Counted from the first letter of the stretch, positions 1 to 10,002 are shown. The stretch: DNA of 32,503 nt from Chara braunii (GCA_003427395.1 BFEA01000041.1:4499057-4531559); one strand, 5' to 3'. Notes: generated by a model from the sequence alone, not told the origin. Program-made: numbers and translations.

Positions 1-1110
1 GGGGAGGTAGGGGAGGGAGTGAAGAGAGGGGAAAGGGAGGCAGGGGGGAAGAGGGGAAAGACGATGAAGTTTATGAACACAGCGATGAGATTTACAAGAC
101 AAAAATGCTGCGAGAAGAAAAGTGAAAATGAGGATGAAAATGGAAGTATAGGGTTGAACTCTTAAAGCACCAGCACACTACACATAGGCCCGTGGGTGTC
201 AGCATGAAACCCGCACCACTTCTTGGGCGGCAATTTTTTTTCCCAACGGCGCCCCGCGCCGCGCAGGGCCTCCGAGTTTTGCTTGTGGCGACAAAGTCTT
301 TCTGCAAGGCTGGGGCAGTGTACTAGCGGTTTAAGGGCGTCTGTAAATCTTCGAAATTATGTACCTGCCATGTGGCTAAAGCCGCTAAACGGTACAGATC
401 TGGGGTTCAAATCCTAATAGATATAGAAATGTTCAGGGCTATGCCGCTTCTTATTCAAGGGAAAAACAAACAAGATTTGAGACTTCTGAAAAAGATAAAT
501 CCAATATAAGAATGAAAATTGAAAACTGGCCCTTTCGTCTTCATTTCTGTTCCTGTCTGAGATTCCGTTCCGGTGCTCCCGGACATCGTGAAGCTCCCGG
601 TAGACAATTTTCACAATCTTTTTTCCCCTCTTTTTTTTCTCGTGACTTCTAGGTGTTCAGTCGTAATCCCACACTCGGTCGCTTTGTACCGCTGGCTTTC
701 TGCCAAGCACAATTGCCAATTGTGTGGACCACCGGTTCCTATCGTGCTGGGTTGGAAGAACAATTCACAGTCTTGATTTGCCTCTACGTCAACATTTATT
801 AGTCCTGACTGGTTGCCTGCTTGTTTGAGATTGTCCTGACTTGTTGGCTGCTTGTTTGAGATTATCGTCCCTTGACTCTCATGCTTAAGAGGTAGATAGC
901 GTAGCTTGTGCTTTCCGTCTATTTCTGAAGGGTGGTGGCTCGGGAATGGGAGGTTTGCTTGCCCACATGAACACATGGTCAATCGTCGGTGATGGTAACG
1001 AGAAGGGGCTGTGGACTGGGTGAATGGGGAGAAGCACAACAGAACTTAGAATCTGAGTCCAGTTCCCTTAGTCGCAGCCATGGGACGCGTGTACACTACC
1101 ATTCACCCAG
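1..1110. other. Gene-free 5' stretch with purine-rich start
   Basis: No coding sequence is supported here. The first 65 bases are strongly G/A-biased. A degenerate MITE lies at 162..334. The remainder (335..1110) shows no recognisable protein, RNA gene or long repeat. It may be intron or upstream DNA of the OSCA gene whose last exon starts at 2192, but no earlier OSCA exon could be recognised. Confidence 0.5.
162..334. mobile_element. Degenerate TTAA-bounded MITE (copy 1)
   Basis: The left end reads TTAAAGCACCAGCACACT. The reverse complement of the right end reads TTAAACCGCTAGTACACT. These match most positions of the termini of the better copies at 4882..5038, 11096..11247 and 25046..25203 (TTAAACCACCAGTACTTGG). 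No coding capacity. Family assignment rests on the termini only. Confidence 0.45.
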
Positions 1111-1114
1111 GGTA

Positions 1115-1226
1115 GCTACCCCCTGTACGTATCTGGACTTAGTGAAAGTCTACATACATCCAGGCCAAAAAAACGCCGGAACCCGTGGATGTATGTAGAC
1201 TCCAGATACGTCGAGGGGGTAGGGCG
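1115..1226. repeat. Short foldback element (copy 1)
   Basis: Arms of about 38 bp form an inverted repeat: a left arm of the type TACCCCCT..ACGTATCTGGA plus TCTACATACATCCA, and its reverse complement on the right ending in GAGGGGGTAGGGCG. A second copy about 0.7 kb downstream (1825..1937) is roughly 90% similar by eye. A non-autonomous DNA element of unassigned superfamily. Confidence 0.7.
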
Positions 1227-1404
1227 TTCTACCCCCTTACCTTAGGCTGTCATGCAGGCAATCAACTTTGGCTGCGCTGCTGCAGGGTAGCTCTCTACCA
1301 CTCAAATTTCTTTCTTTCTTTCTTTCTTCCTTTGTAGGTGTGTCCTGCAGCTGGCTGTGAGCACAGTCACACACGTTCCTCCAAAAAAACTACTACAATG
1401 TTCA

Positions 1405-1540
1405 GGGCCGATGGACCCGCTTCTTTCCAGCAGGTGTTGCTCCCCACCAATAGATAGATGGAGCCTCCCACGGAGTGCTTGCGGCGCCTGCGCCTACCAG
1501 CACCCCTAGCATCAGCTCGGGTTGTTTCTCGTTAAAAAAA
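1405..1540 (+). mobile_element. SINE-like dispersed repeat (R1) with A-tail
   Basis: A degenerate copy of the dispersed unit that recurs at 7047, 10003, 10046, 11618, 11858, 12105 and 22014. Its core is a hairpin built around GCTGGACCCGG and CCAGCAGGTG, followed by CTCCCCACCAATAGATGGAGCC. Downstream it keeps a block containing TACCAGCACCCCTAGCA and ends in a run of A, as does the copy read leftward from 11858. The A-tail suggests a retroposed short element. No clear target duplication was found. Confidence 0.5.
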
Positions 1541-1549
1541 AAAAAAAAA

Positions 1550-1722
1550 GAAAGAGGTAGGTCCTGGTAGGATGAGTTAATTTCAGATCCTTTTGTATGA
1601 TTCAAAGATCTCCCTTTCGTCGTTAAAAAAAAAGGGGGGGGAAAAAAAAAGAGGTAAATCCTGGTAGGATGAGTGGATTTCAGATCCTTTTGTATGATTC
1701 AAAGATCTCCCTTTCCGCATCT
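1550..1722. repeat. Tandem duplication of about 65 bp
   Basis: The block from GAGGTAGGTCCTGGTAGGAT to AAGATCTCCCTTTC occurs twice (about 1554..1620 and 1651..1715). The copies are separated by an A/G homopolymer stretch. The second differs by a few substitutions. Confidence 0.75.
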
Positions 1723-1730
1723 TCTTTCAA

Positions 1731-2052
1731 CTGCGATTTCGGCAAAACGGACATTTTATATGTTTTGAACGAAATTGAAAACCCATATTTTATTATTTTG
1801 GCCACAAATTCATGAAATAGGGGGCCCTCTACCCCCTCTACATATCTGGACTTAGTTAAGTCTACATACATCCAGGCCAAAAAAACGTCGGACCCCGTGG
1901 ATGTATGTGGACTCCAGATACGTCGAGGGGGTAGGGCGTTTCGGAATGCCGTACCACTCCCTATTTCATGAATTAAAAAAAAAAAACCGGATCTTCAATT
2001 TCGTTCAGAAATGACAAAAAATAAAAAAATCTCCGTTTTGATGCAATCACAG
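1731..2052. repeat. Large nested foldback element
   Basis: An imperfect inverted repeat of about 320 bp. The outer arms pair CTGCGATTTCGGCAAAACGG and GAACGAAATTGAA on the left with their complements on the right. The inner arms are AATTCATGAAATAGGG (1807 onward) and CCCTATTTCATGAATT (ending at 1974). A second copy of the foldback at 1115 occupies its centre (1825..1937). This looks like one foldback inserted into another, or one composite palindrome. Confidence 0.65.
1825..1937. repeat. Short foldback element (copy 2)
   Basis: Second copy of the element at 1115..1226, with the same inverted arms and the same spacer around CAGGCCAAAAAAACG. It sits at the centre of the larger palindrome 1731..2052. 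Confidence 0.7.
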
Positions 2053-2179
2053 TTTTTGCTTTCAAATGTTGATAAGCAGGTCCAGAGTTTGAGCTTTGAA
2101 TCCTATTGTTGCCAGCTTGTTTGTGATTATCTTCCTTTTTTTACTCTCTCTCTCTCCCCTTTTTTGACATTTTTGCGGG

Positions 2180-2191
2180 TTTTTTTTGCAG
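2180..2191 (+). promoter_or_regulatory. 3' splice acceptor of OSCA exon
   Basis: A T-rich tract of about 60 bases (CTCTCTCTCTCCCC then T runs) ends in TTTGCAG immediately before the first family-matching codon. This sets the exon start. An in-frame start further upstream would only add intron-derived residues. Confidence 0.75.
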
Positions 2192-2581
2192 GCGCTCAAT
2201 GTTTGTGTTCCGGAGTTTGAGAGTAATGGTGCCATGTGGCCGCACATCAGTTGCCGAATTCTCGCTGCGCTGCTGACGATGCAAATCACAATGGTAGGGT
2301 ACATGGGCATCAAGCAGGCCCCAGGATCTGGGCTGCTCATCGTCCCATTAGTATGCACTGCGATCTTCTTCTTGTATGCACGTGTGAAGTTCTATCCGTC
2401 CTTCAGAGTGAGCTCTCTGGAGGTTGCTGCTGAAGGCGAAGAGCATCACATTCCCATTTCAGTAGTCAAGGACGCATACACGCCTGACTGCATGAAAAGT
2501 GAGCATGTGGGAAAGGTGGCCGATCCAGAAGCTGATCCACGAAAGCCATCGCTCGAGATTCCTTCTGACACAGATGTGTAA
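2192..2581 (+). CDS. C-terminal exon of OSCA/CSC1-like mechanosensitive cation channel
   Basis: Last exon of a gene of the CSC1/OSCA (ERD4-like, DUF221/TMEM63) family: plasma-membrane osmosensitive or mechanosensitive Ca2+-permeable channels. The exon follows a polypyrimidine tract and an AG acceptor (TTTTTTTGCAG, ending at 2191) and opens in phase 0 with ALNVCVPEFESNG. It continues MWPHISCRILAALL, the conserved motif before the last membrane spans, and then shows two hydrophobic helices: about residues 22-42 (ILAALLTMQITMVGYMG) and 48-66 (GLLIVPLVCTAIFFLY). The domain closes with VKFYPSFRVSSLEVAAE, like the family's F.P.FR..PLE. A hydrophilic tail of about 50 residues ends at TAA 2579..2581. 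The earlier exons that would carry the rest of the channel are not recognisable upstream and probably lie outside the window. The frame is intact, so the gene may be functional. The family call is from remembered motifs. Confidence 0.85.
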   Translation, partial: ALNVCVPEFESNGAMWPHISCRILAALLTMQITMVGYMGIKQAPGSGLLIVPLVCTAIFFLYARVKFYPSFRVSSLEVAAEGEEHHIPISVVKDAYTPDCMKSEHVGKVADPEADPRKPSLEIPSDTDV

Positions 2582-2935
2582 CTCTTTTTTTCGTCAGTCT
2601 TCGAAATTATAGATAGCTATTCCTGTAAAGGCTGGAGGATCAACCTGTGTATTGCAGGTTTAGCTATGTTCAGACGGCTGGCTGGTTATCTTCGGTCCAC
2701 TGGAAGGCAGGAGCCGCATGAAGGCCAGATGCTGTGTTGGTCAAGTGGGTTTGGCAGCTTTGGCCTTTGTGACGCGTAACTCTCTTTTGGCAATCTTCGA
2801 AATGATAGGTACCTTTTTGCAGCTAAGTCTCCATGGCACCGACCTGCGCATTTGAGGTTTACATTGCGCAGGCTGATTATCTTCTGTCCGCTAGAAGGGA
2901 GGCAGGATCCCCCCCCTCTTGCATAAGGTGCATGC
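2574..2935 (+). repeat. Imperfect tandem duplication spanning OSCA stop codon and 3' UTR
   Basis: Unit 1 starts at GTGTAACTCT (containing the stop codon) and runs through CAGTCTTCGAAATTATAGATAG to TTATCTTCGGTCCACTGGAAGG. Unit 2 starts at GCGTAACTCTC about 195 bp later and repeats the same order: AATCTTCGAAATGATAGGTA and TTATCTTCTGTCCGCTAGAAGG. Similarity is about 70-75% by eye. The duplication probably lies in the 3' UTR. No AATAAA polyadenylation signal was found in it. Confidence 0.6.
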
Positions 2936-3200
2936 AGCGCAGCTATCGCATCAGGATAGTCAATATCAGCTGAGGAACGGCAAGAAAAGGAAAAGATGAG
3001 ACCCGAAGCCGTCACCGGTGCAGTGACCGCATTGAGATGGAATGGTACGACGATACAAGCAGCATTTATACCTCATACCCTCCCAATGTACGGAGCAGAT
3101 GGAAACAGTTTAATAAGTCTGGTGGAGAATAGCCAATAGGACATGGAGAATAGACAATAGCACATGGGATCTTACACATGGGATCTTAGATCTTAGGCAG
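2936..3200. other. Unassigned stretch with short local repeats
   Basis: No gene recognised. Short direct repeats occur near the right end (GACATGGAGAATAG then GACAATAGCACATGGGATCTTA, and CACATGGGATCTTA again). Confidence 0.5.
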
Positions 3201-3680
3201 GGAGTTGGTTTGCGCATTGGTCCTGTTGATTGGTGGAAAAGACAACTGGGAAGGGAGGGAAGATTGCCAAAGAACCATCATCATGACTGTAGAATGCATG
3301 CATGCATGCATGCATGCGTGCTTGAAGTGAAGGAGGAGGGAGCAAGTTTCTACAGGGTCATGGACCACATCGTGCATGGACGCATCCATGCATCGATGAT
3401 GTCAACTAGACAGATTCTTGGGCCCCTGAGTTCACATTCTTGCGGGAATGGCACACTGTCAGGTAGCCAAAGAATTGTGACGGGAGAATGCACGCATGCA
3501 TGGGTGCTCGAGGCGAGGGAGGAGGGATGAACTGACCAAGTTTGATGGATTCAGATTGCGCATGCACGCGTTGATGTTGTTGACCAGATTCTTTGGCACG
3601 TCAGTTCACAATCTTGCGGGAATGGCAAAGGTAGGTGGTCGAACGTGAGGGAGGAGGGAGGAAGTTTCTACCAAGGAACA
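3201..3680. repeat. Degenerate tandem repeats with an ATGC microsatellite
   Basis: About three diverged units of 150-200 bp share AATTGTGAC/CATGACTG, GAATGCA(T/C)GCATGCATG, GAGG(G)AGGAGGGA, CAGATTCTT(T/G)GG and TTCACA(A/T)TCTTGCGGGAATGGCA. An (ATGC)n run lies at about 3295..3318 and is self-complementary. The open frame across it is only a consequence of the repeat. Confidence 0.6.
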
Positions 3681-4880
3681 ACCAACAGAGAGATGCCATC
3701 AAGTGAAGGAGAAACAGAGCACAAGGGAGTAAGTTCCGTGACAAAAGGCATGAACGACGGGGAGAGGAGACTGGCTATGGAGAAAAGGAGAGCAGGGATT
3801 AGACATTAGAGACACAGGCATACTGTTGAAGGAGATGCCATGCAGAGTAGATCTGGTGGAATTGGGCGCTCAATGGTGAGGCCAGTCAGTATAGACAGCC
3901 AGGGAGGCAGAGGATATTTCTCAGACTAACGTATGAGAAAATCAGCATGAGATGAGGTGGGGGTCCCACGGCGGAGATTCAACTTGAAAGGAGGGCATTT
4001 CCTGCAGAAGGCACAAAAATTTACGGGGAGAGGTGGGAGACGGGGGACCAGACAGATCGCAGAAGTGGCATGGGAAGTGTTTTTGGGGAAATCAGCACCC
4101 TAATGCTGCGAGCAGCCAGTGCAGAGGGGAGTCTAGAGAGCCAGGGAGGTATATTCCAACAGGTGGTACGTGGAGGTCCATGCGATTATGTCAGAGATGC
4201 TAGAGAGGATTTAATGGAGGGAAATGCCGGCCCTTATTCTGCTTGGAGTTGCCGTTGAGTGCACTTGAAATTGAGAAAATGCCCATGGACGACTGGGAGG
4301 AACGTGCAGACTATACCGATGTCCAGAGATGCAAGATCAGGTTTGACATCTAGTCATTTGTGGAAGCAGATCCCAGATCAATTTGCGGGGCTTAATATAA
4401 ATATTATGGGCCAATAAAGCAATAATACTGTACTTCGAGGCACGTCGAGGGAGTATGGACTTGTACTGGAGAGAGAGAGAGAGAGGAAGGCATATTTTGA
4501 TGCTTGGCAGGTTGGGATGGTGATTTGGGGGTGGAAGGGGGGGAAGCAGCGGGGGGGGGGGGGCGGATCCAGGAGGGGGGAAGGAGGTGGCTTATTAACA
4601 TGAGGAGGATAAATAGAGGAGATGCAGGGCCCTGTTCCTGAGGAGACCTGGAAGTTAGTCTCCAATTGTTTTTCTATGCCATAAATTTTCTATTTCATTT
4701 CATTTTGAACGGTCTGTACCTGCAAATAATATTACTTCGGACCTTCGGTCTTTATACCATGTACTACGTATGGCGTATGGACCTTCCTGAGGAGATGCAG
4801 GGCCCTGTTCCTTGACTACGTATGGCGTATAGGTTTGACACAAATTGATAGTATGAGGACACATTCATTCATAACCCATT
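3681..4880. other. Purine-rich low-complexity stretch
   Basis: No coding region supported. The strand is rich in A/G, with (GA)n at about 4470..4483 and a G run near 4550..4563. The phrase GAGGAGATGCAGGGCCCTG occurs twice (4616 and 4789), as does CTACGTATGGCGTAT, indicating a small local duplication. Confidence 0.5.
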
Positions 4881-4881
4881 A

Positions 4882-5038
4882 TTATACCACCAGTTCTTCC
4901 TAAAGTCATGGCCGTTGACAAGCCACGACTTTAGGAAACGTATTAGCCACTACAGGAGCGCCCAAATTCATCCAAGTAGAAGCATTTCTACTCTATTTTT
5001 TCTGCGGCCAATAGCTGGGCCAAGTACTAGTGGTTTAA
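4882..5038. mobile_element. TTAA-bounded MITE (copy 2)
   Basis: Element of 157 bp. The left end reads TTATACCACCAGTTCTTCC and the right end reads GGGCCAAGTACTAGTGGTTTAA. Just inside the left end is a hairpin: TCCTAAAGTCATGGC pairs with GCCACGACTTTAGGA. The copy at 25046..25203 matches along its whole length, with perhaps 85% identity. Termini plus TTAA suggest a piggyBac-like target preference, but the superfamily is not proven. Confidence 0.7.
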
Positions 5039-5829
5039 GGAAAACCAAGGGGAGCCCCACAGGTGGGAGAATGAAGACGTGGGATTTACTACTTAGTAAG
5101 AAAACAGCCGCTTGCAGAATTTCATGAACGACTCCGCAAGTGGAAGAAGGGATCACTGTGAAGGAAGTTCCGTCTCGCTCTTTGATTGGCTTGTTGAATA
5201 ATGGCGGCGGGATCTCAACAGACATCATAATTTGTTTAATCCTCACCTTTAAAGTTTCATCGAGCTGGGCAATTGCCGAAGCGTGAAGGTGGATATATTA
5301 ATTTTGGAAATTTGCATTCTGTGTCGGTAGCACATCGGTTTCTTTTTTTCTTTTCTTTTCTTTTCTTTTTACCTTTGTGAGGTGGAATTTCATGTTCTCA
5401 CCACTTCAAACAAGTGGTTGGGTGTGCGTGAAAATGTTACCCCCTAGTCTCTAGCATAGATGTCCTGTCAAAATGGACTCGACAAATTTAGTAAAATGTA
5501 CTATACAATTTATACTGTAATTGATTGTCAATTTTATTATAGATGACTATAGTACAGGGATATAGCTATTGACAGTAAAGCATTTTGTTCCGTAGATTCG
5601 ATAACCACAGCAGGTGTATATATGAAGGATGTAGATGTGTAACATGTGTTAGCCCAACTTAGCCGTACGTTACACGAAGTGTGTGTAGATGAGTATACAT
5701 GTGTGACATTTGTCAAGTAACTTTGCTGAATACACCGAAGTGTATAGATGGGATGGCTTTTCAGATGTTATGACATTTTGTTCATAATTTTTCAGGATGA
5801 TTATTGATGTATAGAGTTTGTGTACTAAT
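5039..5829. other. Unassigned AT-rich stretch
   Basis: No coding region recognised. A (TTTTC)n microsatellite lies at about 5345..5368. Two copies of a phrase around TGTGTGTAGATGAGTATACATGTGTGACAT-like sequence (5635 and 5685) form a weak local repeat. Confidence 0.45.
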
Positions 5830-6560
5830 GGATAGTGTCTTGTGAGTAATTGTGTACTAACTTATTAAGTACAACTAACTGTGGACTTGTTTTGTGTACT
5901 AAGTACTACTACTAACTGTGTACTTGTTTTGTGTACTAAGTACTACTACTAACTGTGGACTTGTGTACTAAGTACTACTAACTGTGGACTAATTTATGTA
6001 CTAAGTACTACTAACTGTGGACTTGTTGTGTACGTATTACTAACTGTGACTGGTTGTGTAAGTATTACTAACTGTGGACTAATTGTGTACTAAGTACCAC
6101 TAAGTCACTTTTCCCTATGATACTTTCTGCGTCGTGTTCTGTGGATGAATTGTGTACTAAGTACTGCTGACTGCGGACTAATTGTGTACCAAGTACTACT
6201 AACTGTGGACTTGTTGTATACTAAGGATTACCAACTGTGGACTAATTGTGTACTTAAGTACCACTAAGGTACTAACTTTCCCTGTGATACTTTCTGTGCC
6301 GTGTTTTTCAGACTAAGTGTATACTAAGTGTGCTACTAAGTACTACTAGCTGTGGACTAATCGTGTACTAAGTACTACTAACTTCAGCTGCAGACTAATC
6401 GTGTACTAAGTACTACTAACTTCAGCTGCGGACTAATCATGTACTAAGGACTACTAACTGTGGACTTGTTCAGTACTAAGTGTTACTAACTGTGGACTAA
6501 CTGTGTACTACGCACTACTGAGTTTCTAACTTTCGCTGTGATACTTTCTGTGCCGCAGAA
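5830..6560 (+). repeat. Minisatellite of about 30-bp units with a higher-order pattern
   Basis: At least 15 units built from GTGTACTAAGTACTACTAA and CTGTGGACT(A/T)(A/G)TT follow each other with small length changes. A second phrase, CTTTCCCTGTGATACTTTCTG, interrupts the array three times (about 6110, 6276 and 6530), giving a higher-order period of roughly 165-255 bp. Non-coding. The array is moderately diverged, so it is not a very recent expansion. Confidence 0.85.
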
Positions 6561-6765
6561 TGCAAGTACGAGCTTTCCTTTCCTTTGTAATGCAAGGATT
6601 GCGTACTATAGTCACCACACGATGCTTTATAACGAGGGCTGTGCACTATGCCCTGGACGCCTGAGCTTGAAAGGGTCCCTGAGCCCATCTTCGACATGCA
6701 CAAGCTCTTTTTTTTTATTTTTTTAACGAACGAGGACTGCGTGCGCGCTACTGCATTTTGTAGCA

Positions 6766-6839
6766 TAAGGATTGTGTGTGATGAACTTTGCATGCAGTAC
6801 GGCGCATTTCATAGCAAAGTTCATCACACACAATCCTTA
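6766..6839. repeat. Perfect 26-bp palindrome (hairpin or cruciform)
   Basis: The arm 6766..6791 (TAAGGATTGTGTGTGATGAA then CTTTGC) is the exact reverse complement of 6814..6839, with a 22-base spacer. A diverged version of the arm (GCAAGGATTGCGTACTAT) also occurs near 6592. It could be a foldback or MITE remnant, or a hairpin-RNA precursor; nothing in the sequence decides. Confidence 0.85.
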
Positions 6840-7046
6840 CTGTGTGCATTTCACAGCTTATACTATGGGTGCTCTGAAATTTTACCACATAGCATCCACA
6901 CATTTGCATACATCCTCCTCTCGAACTTCCTTCGATCCCAAGGTTCCACTGCTCCCTCATTGTGCACTTGGCTGTGCAATTTCTGTGTTCTTTTCTTTTC
7001 TTTTCTTTTCTTTAGTGCTCTGCCCTTGGCTCCTGTCTATATTGTT

Positions 7047-7190
7047 GGGGAGCACACATGCTGGAAACCGGGTCCAGTGTCTCATCACCTAGCTGCGAAA
7101 CATCTCATTCATACGAGTGATTGGAGGACTCGACACCAGGCAGCATTGATTGCCCCATTGCCAGGGGATCGACTGCCCGTGACCACCTGA
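7047..7190 (-). mobile_element. SINE-like dispersed repeat (R1), copy in reverse
   Basis: Read on the minus strand it has a block GGGCAGTCGATCCCCTGG..GGGGCAATCAATGCTGCC, then about 60 unique bases, then GACACTGGACCCGGTTTCC and AGCATGTGTGCTCCCC. The same two blocks in the same order occur at 11804..11950 and 21974..22110. The family consensus is therefore longer than the core hairpin. Confidence 0.6.
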
Positions 7191-8304
7191 TATCTGTGCG
7201 ATTTCTGTCTGCTGTGCAGCTAAGCCGAAATAATCGGCGAAATTTGATCGCATGTGTGCTTCTGAAGAAGAGCAACAGAGGATGAGGAGGCGGCCCTTGT
7301 CTTGTTGAGAGGTCTGGGCCAGCGTTTCGTTGTGATGAAGAGAGAGGTGTACAGTTCTAACTTCCATGTGTTCCGTGAGGCGTGCGTCTAAAGTAAGGTG
7401 AATGCTAGAGTGGAGGAGGTAAGCTTCTCTGCGCTAATCTTCTATGTGCTAATCTTCTGTGTGTGCTTACCCATTGTGTACAGCTCAAACTTTGAACACA
7501 TTTTTCCAGATGTGCGCGCCTCGCGGAACATCGTCGCATGATTGAAGTTTAATCCGCACGAGCCTGAGATGGTCAGTGTTACCTAAATGCAAACTGACTT
7601 GTTGCTCTTGCAGGACCAGAGGAGTTTAGGTCTGAGGTAGGACTTGTGCACTTTAGGTCTCGAGGTACGACTTGGGTTGCTTTGATTCTTCCTTGGTAGG
7701 GAAGGCGATGGTCATCTCTTACTTATGTGGCTGTTAGCTGGAACAACCAGTGTCGGCAATGTATTCACTGGCCCATGGTGATGAACAAGAGGGAGATACA
7801 TTGGTGGTGTGCTTGCAATGTGGCTGGAGAACAGAACTGCGGCTATCGACCGATGTGGTTACTACTGTCACAGTGATGGTTCAGGTTGGTGGGTGCAGTT
7901 TTTTTTTTTTTTTTTTTTTTTGGTTGCCACCTAGCTTCGACAAGGCGAGGATTGGGCAAAAGAATCAAAAGATAGCTTTTGACAGAAAATAGCCTTCTGG
8001 CATGTTGGGGGTTTAATGCTACACACCCATAAGTTCTGGTCACAGCGAAATGGGACGAAACTGGTGCACCGAACAAAAATAGAAAGTTTCTAAAGAAACG
8101 TAAAGCAAAACTGGAAAGCAGTCCGATGACAGTGTCGGAAAAGGAAATTTTGATTTCTGTAAGTTGATTACTGTGACGCCATCCACGCCAAGGACAGCTT
8201 GCGATAAGATTTCATATCATAGGCTTCTTTTTGTGGAGCCCTTCTTTCTTTTCTTTTCTCACAGAACCTTCGGTCTATGATAGGTCTTGCTTCACTGTAC
8301 AACA
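7191..8304. other. Unassigned stretch
   Basis: No gene or repeat family recognised. Poly-T lies at about 7900..7920. Open frames here are short and show no known motif. Confidence 0.5.
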
Positions 8305-8305
8305 C

Positions 8306-8939
8306 GCTACATGCATTTGGACGCTTTAGGGACCAGGAACATTCAAAATGTTGGACTCTTCGGTTGGAATGCACCTGGTCCGGAAAGCGTTCAGGTACAT
8401 GTAAAGTGATGTGTCGGGGGAGTAATGAATCCAGTTCCTCTTCCCTCATCAAACCAAATACATGGGTACACATTCTTCCTGACAGGCCTTCCTTTGCTCA
8501 GGCTGCGAGAAACAAAGCTACATGCATTTGGACGCTTTAGGGACCAGGAACATTCAAAATGTTGGACTCGTCGGTCGGAATGTACCTGGTCCTGAAAGCG
8601 TTCACGTACATGTAAAGTGATGTGTCGGGGGAGTAATGAATCCAGTTTCTCTTCCCTCATCAAACCAAATACATGGGTACACATTCTTACTGACAGGCCT
8701 TCCTTTGCTCAGGCTGCGAGAAACAAAGCTACATGCATTTGGACGCTTTAGGGACCAGGAACATTCAAAATGTTGGACTCGTCGGTCGGAATGCACCTGG
8801 TCCTGAAAGCGTTCACGTACATGTAAAGTGATGTGCCGGGGGAGTAATGCATCCAGCTCCTCTTCCCCTATCAAACCAAATACATGGGTACGCATTCTCA
8901 CTGACAGGCCTTCCTTTGCTCAGGCTGCGAGAAACAAAG
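8306..8939. repeat. Three 211-bp tandem repeats, each with a hairpin
   Basis: Units start at about 8306, 8517 and 8728 (CTACATGCATTTGGACGCTT), with a 211-bp period and about 95% identity. In each unit CGCTTTAGGGACCAGG and GGAACATTC pair with GAATGCACCTGGTCC and TGAAAGCG, making a 23-bp stem with few mismatches and a smaller inner hairpin (AACATT/AATGTT). All six frames hold repeat-driven open frames with no recognised protein, so I call it non-coding satellite-like DNA. Confidence 0.88.
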
Positions 8940-9995
8940 CTTCTGCTGATACGAAGCGTCACTGGCTTTATTGTTTCTGCCAGATTACCCCATTTGAATC
9001 CGAGGACACAGCCAAATGTTTCTTTCCACTTTTCCCTTCCTAGCGTCCTCACCCGAATAGAACGCCCGGTAATTTTTGCCGTATCTGGATTTAAACGTGC
9101 ACCAAATGCACAGCTATAATATCCGGGCGTTGTATTCGGGGGAAGACGGTAGCGTCCAAAACCTCCAATCGTTTACACTTTGTAATTATAGTGTTCGTAT
9201 CTCAGCTCCTCATTTGTTTCCTCTGTTATGTGACTCTGTGTTCCTCTCTTTCCATGCGATATTGGTGACGAGGTCCATCTCAGCCGGTCCAGATAATAGA
9301 AATAGACACAACCCACAATGGAAAAGAAGCAGACTAGACTCTCAAGATCGGAAGCGACTCGTTCCAGAACCAATCAACCCAGGGTGCTAATCTAGACCAA
9401 ACTGACTAATCTCTGCAAAGTCTGGCAGTCTGGCAGTGGGGAGGGAAGGCATCAGGGAAATCCGAGGTCTGGGTGTGGAAGGACCGGTTCTCCCTTTCAA
9501 TACAGTTTGCCGATGCCAATCCTAGCACTCTCCCTTCTCTGCCTAAATGACACCTTCGAATTATCCCCCTCCCTGGGCCTCTCGCCCCCCTTCCGGCCCG
9601 GGTCTACCCTGCTCCTAGCCGCTTACAATTGTCTGGCTCTTGCAGCTCCTGCTGTTTTAACATTCATTTCTATTGCACGGTGATCTCTACCGTCTTCCCC
9701 ACCATAGTTGATCCGCTTATCTTCACTTCACAGCAGGTGGGAGTGGGATAAACGACGACCCTCCATTGATTGGGGTTGTTCGGCCCTCAATCCCCAATCA
9801 TGATGAGGTGTAGGGGAGGTTGTTTAGGGTTTCGGGCATGGGTGTGTTTTGGCTGTTGGAGTGTTTGATGGAGATGTTTTTTTACTTAGGTTTTCGTCAT
9901 GTATGCAGGAGGTCAATCCTTCCCTTCTCCTGGGAAGTAATCAATGCCTTTTGCTCTATGGGGGATATTCAAACTTAACGAACATTTCACATCAT
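8940..9995. other. Gene-free stretch with a possible LTR/leader fragment
   Basis: A segment at about 9066..9156 (GTATCTGGATTTAAACGTGC .. CACAGCTATAATATCCGGGC .. GTATTCGGGGGAAGACGGTAG) has a diverged relative at 11312..11397. Downstream, ATTGGTGACGAGGTCC at about 9262 resembles a primer-binding site after an LTR. This hints at an LTR-retrotransposon end but no protein supports it. The rest is unassigned. Confidence 0.3.
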
Positions 9996-10002
9996 TGTAT
10001 AA

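Noticed and set aside
361-420. tRNA-like A and B boxes (TGGCTAAAGCCG and GGTTCAAATCC)
   Set aside because: Only about 20 bases separate the boxes, too few for the anticodon arm, and no acceptor stem pairs. It could be a SINE head but no body or second copy was found.
611-1039. 142-codon minus-strand open frame
   Set aside because: No recognisable domain, no splice or promoter context, and composition like the surrounding non-coding DNA.
8168-9052. Series of similar 80-100 codon frames on both strands
   Set aside because: They repeat with the 211-bp satellite on both strands; no motif suggests a protein.
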